Source: Diplosphaera chodatii
Lineage: Eukaryota; Chlorophyta; Trebouxiophyceae; Prasiolales; Stichococcaceae
DNA: 24,589 bases
Direction: 5' to 3'
Assembly: GCA_032358165.1 (NCBI GenBank)
Contig: JAALGY010000040.1
Location: forward strand, 1 to 24,589
Made by a program: the position numbers and the translations under genes
Shown here: in pieces, positions 9,442-18,997 of the stretch
Position numbering within the stretch: the first letter of the stretch is position 1
Layout: each line of letters starts with the position of its first letter
Notes under the pieces: generated by a model
The model's database searches: none
The model's input: only the letters and a program-made list of their open reading frames with translations
Told to the model about the DNA's origin: nothing

Positions 9442-12400
9442 TCACTCATCATCATCGCGCACATCGGCCTCCACATCAACATATGGCAGGCGGCTGGAGT
9501 AGGGCACAAAATACCAGGCTGGCACAAATGCTCGGCTCAATTGATCACGGCCATCGCAAAAGGCCACCTTCTGCGCGATGTTGCTCAACAACACCGGGTA
9601 GGCCACACTCTCACGCAGTGGCGCTGCACCCCGGGGCCCCGCTTTGACCACATAGCTCATGCCCGCATACGACTCGCTCACCACTGCGGGGCCATACACA
9701 TCGCAGACAGCGATGCGGAGGCCGCCATCGGGGCTTGGGTGCGGGCCCCGCACCAGCAGGAAATGCTGCACCTGCACGATGTATGGCACGCCAGCGGCGC
9801 CTGCCCCACCGTTGCTGCTACTGCCGCTGCCGCCGCCGCCGCCGAGCCGCCTGCCGCCACCGCCACCGCCTGATGGTGCACTGTCGCCGCCAGCTGTGAC
9901 CCATCGCACCACTGCCCAATACGACTGGCGCGACACCGGCCGCAGGTAGGCTGTTGAATGCAGCAGCTCGCCAGTGCCCAGCTGCGCACGGCTGTATCTG
10001 ACAAAGCGGCGGTCTGCTGCGGTGCCCGGCAGCTGCTGCGCCGCTTCTGGCATGTCCTGCAGCAATCTGCTCAGCGCGGCATTGTCTGCCTGCAGGTCCT
10101 CTTTCCGGCTGAGGAACCCCGAGCCCAGCAGCTGCTCCAGCCGACCGCCGACGACGTCCAGGTTCCGCCCCGTCATTGGTGTGGTGTCGCAGTAGATGGC
10201 CCCGAGGTCTACCTGGCGGGCCACCTGCCGCATGGTGTATCGCAGCAGGAGGCGGTTGACAATGGTCACCTGCAATCACATGACACATCTGGTGACGCAA
10301 GGTGTTGTGTTGCCGCCATTGCACATCATAAACAGTCCCGATATAGTGGATGACAGGTGACAAACTCAAATGGAGATGCGCGCTGCCACTAGGAGCCACT
10401 GACACGAACCTCAGGGCCGGCGCGGCCTCCAGTGGTCCTGTACTTCGATGTGGACTTCGCCAGTTGCACGAGGCCCTCCACCCAGCATTCGTTCTCGTAA
10501 GCTGTGAGCCCGCGCTGCCGAATTTGCTCTGCCGCCCTGGGAAAGGCGGCATTGGCCACATTGGACAGTGTGTTGCAATACATTGCTGCAACACCTATGA
10601 CATAAATGCACGCATACAGCAAGCATCAACCAACATGCAACACAACCGAGAGCGCTGACCTGCAGGCAAGCGCGTGCAGGTTATACTTGCAGCCCACAAT
10701 GCCCCAATGCTCTTCCACAAGCGCCCCATACGCCATGATGTCTGCCTGGACCTGCCCATCAAGATGGGTGCGATGTGGGCACGCTTTGTTCTCAGGCATT
10801 GTAACTCTGCCAAGGCAATGAGCTGTCATACTCATGTCACCGAGGCAGGCAACAGATGCTGAAGGCTCACCTGATCAGCGAGCTGCGCTGGCTCTGCATC
10901 CAGCTCGCGCGTGAGTGCACTGATGATGCGCCGCAGCAGCCGGAACATCTCCTGCAATGGGCCCGCCGGCAGGATGTGGGTTTCCTCACCGCCGGCGGAC
11001 CTGTACGGCAGGAACAGGAAGCAGCACCAGATGCCGAAGAATTGTGCAAACTCCTCCATGGTGAAGTAGCCGCGGAGACGCGCTATGCACCGCGGCGGCC
11101 GGCCGAAGTCGCATGTCGACACCATGAGGGCATTGGCGGCGCGGGCCTGCAGCACCTTGCGCGCCTCTGACGTGACACACAAGGGGTCCCCAGCCGTGGG
11201 ACCTGCACAGGCGCCAATCCACATCTCAGCTTCGATCAAATAGGGCAGACCTCAGCAGCGATCGTCAGGAACTTAGCATGTGCACGCATGTGCGTGGCTG
11301 AGAGGCACCAGCATCAACATCACTTGGCTCATGCTTTCACAGGTATGTTGCAACTGCACACTGACCAGGATTGTCACCTTTATGGGGCAGGACACGCGCC
11401 AGACAGTCCTTGGCGATGCCATACAGCACCATGTGGTAGATGGGCAGGATGTGCCCGTTGTTGTAATCAAAGTACCACAGCTCCTTCACGATGACGCTGG
11501 TGCCGTGGCAGCCTAGCAGCTTGGGCTGGATACTGCCACTGTCCACCTTTGCAGCACGACACAGATGGTCAGCATGGCTGAGGCGCGTGACCGCATCCCC
11601 CACCTTGGCGTTGACAGTCATGGGGGCCCCAGTCGCAGCATCCACCAGTTGAGAGCCTGCATAACACCAGATCCTGATGCAATTCTGGGCGAGAACATGC
11701 AGGCGCATGCGCATCATGTGGCGCTCCATGTGGGGTGAGTCACTAGCATATGCTTACCCGAGGGAGCTGGTTGCCGGAAGTTGGGCCAGTACATCCCGCG
11801 GCCCTCCGGCCCGCTCTGCCCGTGGAGCAGGCAATAGCCGCACCCCAGGCGCGCTGCATGTGACATCCACTTGCTGAGCTGCCGGTTGGCTGGCGTGTCT
11901 GCAGCGGCTCCGGTGAGAAACACCTTGTGCCGCCATTTCTGCCAGACCAGCTGCCCATCTTCCATGCGCCTGAACGCCTCCACCTCAACGCCGCCTGCAA
12001 AGAAGTTTACAGCATACCATTGCCAACTCGGCTGGCCGCAGCTGATAGCAAGGGGCAAAGCTTGTTGGGCAGAGAGTTTGTTGCACAGAAAGATCAGTAT
12101 CAGCGTATCTGACATGGCACATCATACATCATGTCAACCCTAGAAAAATCTGCTAGGGAAATGTGACACGTCCAATGTGCAACACACCTTCCTGCCAGAT
12201 CTGCCGCATTTCTTCAACAAGCGGCTCGAGGTATGGGTCGTGGCAATCTGGCTCGCTGCCCCCGCCGATGATGCCGATCACGGCATGGAACCGGCGCTTC
12301 TGGCGGTGCCTGAAGGGTATGTCAACGCACCTGTGGCGCAGCGACACTGGCACAGGTCAGTGCAGGCAGCTGCAACGGTCATAGCTTAGTTCGACACACT

Positions 12401-14558
12401 TTGACAGTCGCAGCGTATGGCTTCAGGATGCGGGTGCAGTAGTGTTAAAGGACAATGGCAGAACTGCACACAGGCGCGCACCGGAAGCCCTCGATGCCGA
12501 CGCTATGGCCCCGTGTGGAGAAGACACTGCCATAGTCAAATCCGACTTCATAGCCGGAGGCGTCCAGGTGTGCGGCATCTGACCCCAGAAACTCCTCCTT
12601 GATGAGCCGCTGAAATTCTGCTGAGTGGCGCCAGTCGTTGCTGACGGCATCACGGTCTGCCCCACGCAGCTTCTCCCAGGCCTGATCATGGAAGAAGCCG
12701 CGGATGGTGTGCGCGATGCCGAGGTACCAGAAGCGCTTCGCCGCTGACAGCACCCAGCGGCCGCGGCGGCCGCGGCGGCGTATGAACCGCGCTGCTCCGC
12801 ACTTTGGGCATTTGTCCTCCCTGTGCTGCTTCCACTGTGCAGGCGGCAGCTTGGGATACAAGTGGCGGTTGCAGGGGCAGACATGCCGCTCAAACTCGAT
12901 TGCCGGCCGCACGCCAATGACGCCTTTGGCAAGATGCTTGCTGCGGCCGAGGCCGTTTGGCTGCGGCAGGTGCTTGGTTGCTGCGTCGTTCAGGAGCTTG
13001 TTCAGGGACTTGTCGGTCAGGCGCCCCTCAGTCTGCAAGCACAGGACAAAGCTGACGCACTGAAGGCATTGACCACCTATGCAGATCAGAGTGCAAATGC
13101 TGCAGGACTTTGTTCCGACTCGCAACAGGAACAGGGCCTTGGAAGCAGTGGGCCAGCATCGCTTGTACACCGGTGCAATATCATCAGCAAAGTGTCAGCT
13201 GCTCAGCTCAACCACCAGATGTACTCAGATGTGCAAGCTAGAGCATTGAGCGTTTGCCTGGTAGCTGAGGTGTTGGCAGTTGGCCTGCAGGCCAGTGACG
13301 CTGCAGCCATAACTGTGCAGTGGGTCGTTGCGGCGGTCATAGAGCCGCTGGGCCTCGGTTACATCAGCCCTTCCATCGCAGTCATCATCGCTGTCCCACC
13401 TGTGCAGATCGACCAGACCATGACTACCAGCTAGTGATGCAGATTTATATGGTGTCATGTGCAGCATGTTAAGAGCACGAGCACACCCAGCGCATACCAT
13501 CGCTTTGAAGAAAGCACCGAGAACATGATGAGAAGCACACTCACCCTGGGGCGCCGCCGTCACTGAAGCCATCAGAGTAGTAGCCGTTGTCCTCATCGAC
13601 GACATCTCGGCCCTCGTGCTCGTCGAGAGTTGCATTTGCCAGCGCAGCGCGCAGCTCCGCCTCATCCTGCTCATCCTCCTCCAGGTTCAGCGCAACGCCC
13701 GCCGCTGCAGATGGCACCTCGCTGCCCAGCCTACTGGCACGTAACGAAGGTCGTTAGGAGGCACCAGCACACCATAAATCATTGCATTGGCAACGACCTT
13801 GCATTCGGCACCACTTGCATCATTGGAGCACGAGGAGTTGTGCACAGCAGTGTACCCGGGCTGCAGGTGCAGGTGGAGGGGCTCAGCGTCATCGTCAGGT
13901 GCCGGTGGCAGGTCTGCCTCCAGCTGATCATCGTCAGTAGATGAGAGCGCCTGCTGCTGCTCCGGCTCCTGGAGATCTGCGTGCCTGGGCTGGAGCTCTG
14001 GCTGGTGATGCTGCTCATGCTGCTGTTGCTGCATTGGCAGATGCGCTGGCAAGTGCACATGTGCCTGAGTGGCAGAAGCCAGCTCCGCGGCTGCGTCTGC
14101 AGCCGCAGTATCGCCACTGCCAGCTGCAGTATGATGCCCTTGCACGTCTGGCTGATCGTCTGTCGCAGCCACACGAGCCCGCTGCCTGGGCGCGCCCAGC
14201 GCATCTGAGTCGCTGCCATCGTCTGGACCCCCTTCCGCACCTGTACGGCCCGTATCAGAAAGGTAATGTAGAGGTGCAACACATGACCATGGGTCGAAGA
14301 CTGTGTGCAAATGCGGTGTACAGCCTCATCCATCCAACGCTTACCTGCTGGGGATGTGTCTGTCTGTCGGCTGCGCTTTTCGTAGTGGCGCTTGAAGCGG
14401 GCGCAAGAGGCGCAGCCCTGCTGATGCCTGTTGTAGCTGCGGCGACTTCTAAACGATAGTGTCGGATCGTCCCTGCACTGCCGCGAGACCCAGCTTCGCA
14501 ATGCTGCCTGTGAGCTGGCGCCGTCTGTGGGCGCAGGAGTAGGTGAGCTGGACGACAT
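9442..14558 (-). CDS. CACTA transposase, tnp2 family, 12 exons, 1181 aa, intact
   Basis: This is the enzyme that would cut and move the element. Exons: 14558-14345, 14240-13856, 13733-13545, 13399-13258, 13032-12482, 12330-12188, 11994-11758, 11656-11378, 11229-10871, 10751-10660, 10536-10410 and 10269-9442. Phases agree throughout and no stop interrupts the product. Introns are GT-AG except intron 4, which appears GC-AG (donor CAG/GCAAAC). The N-terminus has a GCASC pair and then a long acidic/Gln-rich region (about 72-300). A tnp2-like Cys cluster (HVCPC, CPKCG) lies near 360-390. Tnp2 landmarks follow in order: GHSVGIEGFRC, an IIGGGSEP turn with a PYLEPLVEEM helix, the ADTPANRQ block, KELWYFDYNN, and YNLHALACR. 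A Gly-rich linker precedes a tail ending in DVRDDDE. An in-frame ATG also exists at 14591. The family is confident; exon 2/3 borders and intron 4 are less so. Confidence 0.87.
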
Positions 14559-14761
14559 GACGGTTGTAAGCTGCCACAGTGCATGGAGCAACGCGGCACA
14601 AGGCTCCCTGATGAACAGTGCAGCAGGGGTATAGTCGGCGCTGGCGGGGGCGCGCTTAGTACGGAATGCGTATGGAAGGGTATACTTTGAGTAGACACTA
14701 CCCGCAGCGGGTCAGCTGTACTCAAATAAGCGTAAGCGGTTGGGTACGATTTGGGTAGGGA
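14559..14761 (-). promoter_or_regulatory. Transposase upstream region with right subterminal motifs
   Basis: About 200 bp separate the transposase ATG from the right terminal repeat. TTTGGGTA lies at about 14750-14757, with GGTTGGGTA just before it, and another copy lies inside the terminal repeat near 14781. In CACTA elements the transposase promoter usually overlaps such subterminal sites. No TATA box is obvious. Confidence 0.45.
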
Positions 14762-14808
14762 TGCGTATGGTATGCACACTGTTTGGGTAAGGTGTCGTTG
14801 TCATAGTG
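14762..14808 (-). repeat. Right terminal inverted repeat of the CACTA element
   Basis: This is the inverted partner of bases 1-44 and ends in TAGTG, the complement of CACTA. The next base (14809) begins retrotransposon sequence, whose protease frame becomes recognisable from about 14811. It lies ~200 bp upstream of the transposase start codon. Confidence 0.92.
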
Positions 14809-14810
14809 TA

Positions 14811-15109
14811 GCGACCCGCATGAACTTCTGGGTGGCTGATCTACCGGCCGCCAAGCATGACCTGATACTGGGAATGCCGTTCTTGTCGGCGCACAGACCT
14901 GTGCCTGAATATGAAAACAGGCGGCTGACCTTTGAGGGTGGTGCGTTTGCTCACGCCCTGCCCCGCCAGCAGCCCGTACCGCCTGTGAGTGCTGCCCAGC
15001 AGCAGCCTGGCAACGCTGCTGACACTGCTTCCAGACACGCCCTGCGGCGCAGACTCCTGGAGGACTCCTGTGCCTGCAGGAAGCAGTTAGGGCTGGTGAT
15101 GACATTCAA
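14811..15109 (+). pseudogene. Retrotransposon aspartic protease, C-terminal part, plus linker
   Basis: The frame downstream of the CACTA border encodes FWVADLPAAKHDLILGMPFL, the typical end of a gypsy retropepsin, in which the ILG motif packs behind the active site. The catalytic DSG part is absent because the CACTA element is inserted upstream. This frame stops at 15122. The reverse transcriptase continues in another frame that is already open upstream of 15110, so one frame change lies somewhere between about 14940 and 15110. Confidence 0.8.
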
Positions 15110-15869
15110 GTGGCAATGCTGACACAAGTCGAGCAGACTGCCGACGGTGATCATGAGCGGGTGGAAACGCCACCTGCCGCTAACGAGCACCCGCTTGCTA
15201 AGCTGGTCGTCGAGCAGTACGCCGATGTGTTCAAGGAGCCCGAGGGCCTGCCACCTCAGAGGGAAGTCCAGCACATCATTGAGCTGGTGTCCGGCAGCAA
15301 ACCGCCGCCGCTGAGGTGTTACAGGCACTCCAATCACGAAAACGATGAGCTGAAGCGTTTGCTCGAAGAGTATCTGGAGCATGGGTGGATTCGGCACTCA
15401 AAATCACCCTACGGGTCGCCGGTCCTCTTCGTGCGGAAGAAGGACGGAACACTACGGATGTGTGTGGATTACAGAGGACTCAACAGGATCACAGTTCGGA
15501 ACTCCTACCCGCTGCCGTTGATGGATGAACTCCTGGACCGCCTGCACGGCGCCCGGTACTTCACCAAGTTGGATCTGCAGAAAGGGTACCATCAGGTCAG
15601 GGTAGCAGAGCAGGATGTCTACAAGACAGCCTTCAAGACACGCTACGGACTGTACGAATTTGTGGTCCTGCCTTTCGGACTGTGCAACGCGCCGGCAACG
15701 TTTATGCACATGATGCACTCGGTGTTCAGAAAGCAGTTGGACTCTTTCGTCATCGTGTATCTGGATGATGTACTGGTGTACAGCCGCACTGAGGCTGAGC
15801 ATCAGGAGCATCTGCGCACTGTCATGGACCTGCTGCGGCAGCACAACTTACGGGCCAAGGCCTCTATAG
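15110..15869 (+). pseudogene. Retrotransposon reverse transcriptase (disrupted)
   Basis: Gypsy-type reverse transcriptase motifs are present in order: a conserved SPYGSPVLFVRKKDG entry block, FTKLDLQKGYHQV, LPFGLCNAPATF, and the catalytic YLDDVLVYS at about 15758-15784. Both active-site aspartates are intact. The frame is lost about 25 codons after the catalytic motif, near 15867, where one base appears to be extra, and it runs to a stop at 15916. The homologous sequence continues in the next frame. No start codon needs to be assigned, since this is an internal part of a polyprotein. Confidence 0.9.
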
Positions 15870-17627
15870 TGCGAGTTCTTCCGCACCGAGGTCGAATTCC
15901 TGGGCCATCTAGTTAGTGCTGATGGCCTGCGGATGCTGCCTGACAAGGTGGCAGCCATAACAGACTGGCCCGCGCCCAGCAACGTCACTGATGTTCGCGC
16001 TTTCTTAGGTCTGGCAGGATTCTATCGGAAGTTTATCAAGGACTTTGCCAGACTGGCTGCGCCACTGACCCACCTGACGAAGCAAACGGTGTCATGGCAA
16101 TGGGGCTCCGCAGAGGAGACGTCATTCACCCGGCTGAAGGCTGCTGTGACGGCAGCACCGGTATTGAAGGTCGTACAGCCGGATGCTCCATTCGTCCTGC
16201 ACACGGACGCATCAGATTTTGCAATAGGTGGCGTACTCAGCCAGGAGTGGGAAGGCGTCGCCCACCCAGTAGCTTTCGTGTCAAGGCAGCTGAAGGATGC
16301 AGAGACACGTTGGCCAACACACGACAAGGAGATGCTAGCTATTGTGCACTCCTGCAAGCATTGGCGCCACTATCTGCATGGCAGGAAGGTGGTTGTCCAC
16401 AGTGATCACTGCACCTTGCAGTACTTCTTTCGTCAGCCGCAGCTGAGTGCACGACAGACTCGCTGGCAGGCAATGCTTGCTGACTTCGATTTGGACATCA
16501 GACACATCTCTGGCACATCAAATGTAGTGGCTGATGCGCTGTCGCGCCGGCCTGACCTCAGGGAAGGTGCGACCAGCGCGCCCGCGGAGCCGCAATCCAT
16601 TGGGTTGAATGAACTCCAGGTCGAACATGAGGTGCTGCCTGCCTCACCGTTGATTTTGTTGTCGCCGCTGGAGACGGCTGTGCTGGCCGTAGATACTGCG
16701 CTGCTGCAGCGCATCCGCCAGGCCCAGGCTGACCATCCGCCGGATGTCTCCAGCGTGCGCGGTACGTTCCTGCATGAAGATGGTTTATGGTATCATACTG
16801 GTAGGCAGCAGGATCGTAAGAGACTGTATGTGCCGCCGGAGCCTGAACTGCGCAGGCTGGTATTGCAAGAGTTGCATGATGCCCCATACAGTGGGCACTT
16901 TGGTTTTGAAAAGACTTACGAGCGTGTGGCGCGGCTGTCCTTCTGGCCAGGACTGGCTGATGACGTACGCGCCTACATTCGTGCATGCATTTCGTGTCAG
17001 AAAAACAAGCCATCGACTTTGAGACCTGCAGGAGAACTGTACCCTCTACCCATCCCCGCCCGCCGCTGGGCATCGGTGAGCATGGACTTCATCACTCAAT
17101 TGCCACGAACTGAGCGAGGCTTTGATGCTATCATGGTTGTAGTGGACAGGCTGTCTAAGATGGTGCACTTGATGCCCACTTATACGACAGCCAATGCACC
17201 GACCGTTGCCAAGCTCTATGTCGATGGTGTGTTCAAGCATCATGGCCTGCCTGACGAGATTGTTTCGGACAGAGATCCCAAATTCACCAGTGCATCCTGG
17301 CGTTCTCTCATGCACTGCCTGGGTACTAAGCTGAACATGTCAACAGCCTATCATGCGCAGACGGATGGGCAGACTGAACGAGTGAACCGGACACTCGGGG
17401 AGATCCTGCGCGCCTACGTAGCCGAGGACAAGGCTGATTGGGATGACTGGCTGCCTGTGGCTGAGTTTGCCATCAACAACTCTGTTTCGGCATCCACAGG
17501 ACAGACGCCGTTCTACCTCAACAGCGGTCAACACCCTGCAACACCTGCTGATCGTGTGTTGCCTGACCGTCCTGCAACAGCTGTGGCAGCTGATGCGCTG
17601 CTGAAGCAACTTGAAACGGTGCTTTAG
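15870..17627 (+). pseudogene. Retrotransposon RNase H and integrase, 3' truncated
   Basis: After the frame break the sequence continues with the reverse transcriptase connection (EFLGH motif), then RNase H ([14 protein letters not shown], the ALSRR end), then integrase. The integrase has the HHCC zinc region (H-x-GHFG to CISCQKNK), the core Asp in SMDFIT, the second Asp in SDRDPKF and the Glu in QTERVNR, so the DDE triad is complete. The frame stays open for over 560 codons and ends at a TAG that belongs to a TTTAGGG repeat at 17623. The usual C-terminal extension, a chromodomain in many gypsy elements, is missing. Confidence 0.92.
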
Positions 17628-17692
17628 GGTTTCGGTTTAGGGTTTGGGTTCTAGGGTCAGGGTTTAGGGTTTAGGTTTTGGGGGTTTAGGGT
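17623..17692 (+). repeat. Interstitial telomeric repeat, degenerate TTTAGGG
   Basis: About five exact TTTAGGG units are mixed with variants such as TTTCGG, TTTGGG, TCTAGGG, TCAGGG and TTTTGGGGG. The G-rich strand is the plus strand, the same orientation as the array at the right end of the window. The array abuts the broken retrotransposon with no intervening sequence. Its degeneracy suggests it is old. Confidence 0.93.
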
Positions 17693-18997
17693 AAAAGCCT
17701 TTGGAGCACCCACACACACGGAGGTGTGCTGGGAAGCTGGAGCCGAATCTGAGGGCACTGAGGGCAGGGCCCTGCAGCCGTGGAGTGGGCGGACCGGGTG
17801 ACACAATGGGGGCATCCAGGTGGGTCCGCAGGTGTGTGTTATGAGGTGCCAAAGTGGCATGAAGCACTTGCTGGGTAGTACCCCCGCCGAACCTGATTCG
17901 CATGCCCCTGTCAGGCACGGGTTTTGGGCCGTAGGCTACAGCACATGTGGAGCGCCTCGCTGCGAACCGCTCACAGCTTACACGGCCGAAAACGAATGCG
18001 TCTACTTGCATTGACGATGGTGAAGGTGCGGAGGGGTGCTGCAGCCATGGTGTGCAGTGTGCTGCAGTGTGCTGCCGCCGATTACTTTGAGTGGCTTTTA
18101 GTGGCAAGGAACGGCGGCAAGGCAAGGGGTATAGCCAGGGGCCACGGGTTAGCGGGCCGCGCGCGCAGGCGGCGCAAATGCCGTGCTACGCAGCCGCATA
18201 GCGTGCAGGAAGAGGTTGTACGACGCACATCCGAGCGGCGCTTGGCCGTTTGCTCTGGGGAGCAAGCCCGGGCAACTCAGGGGTCAGTGCCTAAGTGACG
18301 GCCGGTACGCGTGGCCGGAACAGCGTGCGACCGGCAGCTGCTCGCCTGATTGAGCGATACCAGTCGTCCGTGGGGCCACGCCGTGTGCAGGGGGCTGCGG
18401 CCGCCCGGAGCACCGCGATTACGGCAAACCGACACACAGACGACACAGATCTCGCGTCGGCAAGCGGCCAGGAGCGGCTGACAGGTGCGCAAGCGCTTCG
18501 GGCAACGTGTACGAATGCAATGAGGGCAGCCGGAAGGGCTGCAGGCCTATGCAGCAGCTCGGGCACTGGGGGGAGGTCGCCCAGCACTTGAGCGCTTTTA
18601 GAGACAACTGTTTAGCTCCTGCTAAAACAGGCTTGACTAGGGTCACTACGGTCGATTAGGCCTGCATCGGGCAAACGGCCCTGTAGTGACCACCAAGCGA
18701 AAGGCTCGCTGGACTGAAGGGCCTGCCGGTCGGGTCGACTGGCCAAGCCTCAGCCGACTGGCAGCCAGCCTGACTGCCGAGCTGCTGCACGGCGCACGGC
18801 ATGTCAGCCGACGCCGCCGCGTCAGAGGACGGCCGCAAGCCCGTTCAGCACGTAGGGTCGCTCAGTGGGCGGAGGCGTAAGGTTGGCGCGCAGCCCTGCG
18901 GTTTTAAAAGTATGGTGTGCACCAGATGCGCAAGACATCCTGCACACGGCACATGGGCGGCAAGCCCAACGTCACGCGAGGCCGCTGAGCTCATAAC
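17693..18997. other. GC-rich subtelomeric stretch, no gene recognised
   Basis: Several frames on both strands reach 60-150 codons, as expected in GC-rich DNA, but none shows a motif or splice structure. Two small inverted repeats lie at 18608-18691. The stretch begins abruptly after the interstitial telomeric array, so it was probably joined there by a later event. Confidence 0.5.
18608..18691. repeat. Two adjacent inverted repeats
   Basis: CTGTTTAGC (18608-18616) pairs with GCTAAAACAG (18621-18630) around a TCCT loop with one bulge. GGTCACTAC (18641-18649) pairs perfectly with GTAGTGACC (18683-18691) around a 33-nt loop. Their function is unknown; they could be hairpins or recombination or insertion remnants. 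Confidence 0.5.

Larger units (their letters stand above)
1..14808 (-). mobile_element. CACTA/EnSpm-type DNA transposon, ~14.8 kb, lacking only ~3 bases at the window edge
   Basis: Bases 1-44 are the reverse complement of 14762-14805 with one mismatch (base 15). Extending the right end outward gives TAGTG at 14804-14808, so the inverted end reads CACTATGACAACGACAC, the CACTA hallmark. The left end therefore lacks only its first CAC, which lies outside the window. The element encodes a tnp2-family transposase, the enzyme diagnostic of CACTA elements, plus three further genes. CACTA elements duplicate 2-3 bp of target; TAG at 14809-14811 is the right-hand candidate. The element sits inside the protease region of a Ty3/gypsy retrotransposon. 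The strand given is that of the transposase. Confidence 0.9.
14809..17622 (+). mobile_element. Ty3/gypsy retrotransposon remnant, truncated at both ends
   Basis: The domain order protease end, reverse transcriptase, RNase H, integrase is that of Ty3/gypsy elements. The 5' part (LTR, gag, front of protease) is separated by the CACTA insertion and should lie left of the window. The 3' part (end of integrase and 3' LTR) is missing: the sequence passes directly into telomere-like repeats. Two frame breaks show the copy is inactive. Confidence 0.93.

Noticed and set aside
9232..9873. Plus-strand Cys-rich frame followed by a hydrophobic segment
   Set aside because: It overlaps the last transposase exon on the opposite strand and shows no family features. 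Probably chance.
10764..10806. Alternative acceptor at 10807 for transposase exon 10
   Set aside because: It would shift the frame relative to exon 9. The acceptor at 10752 is in phase and gives a normal intron size.
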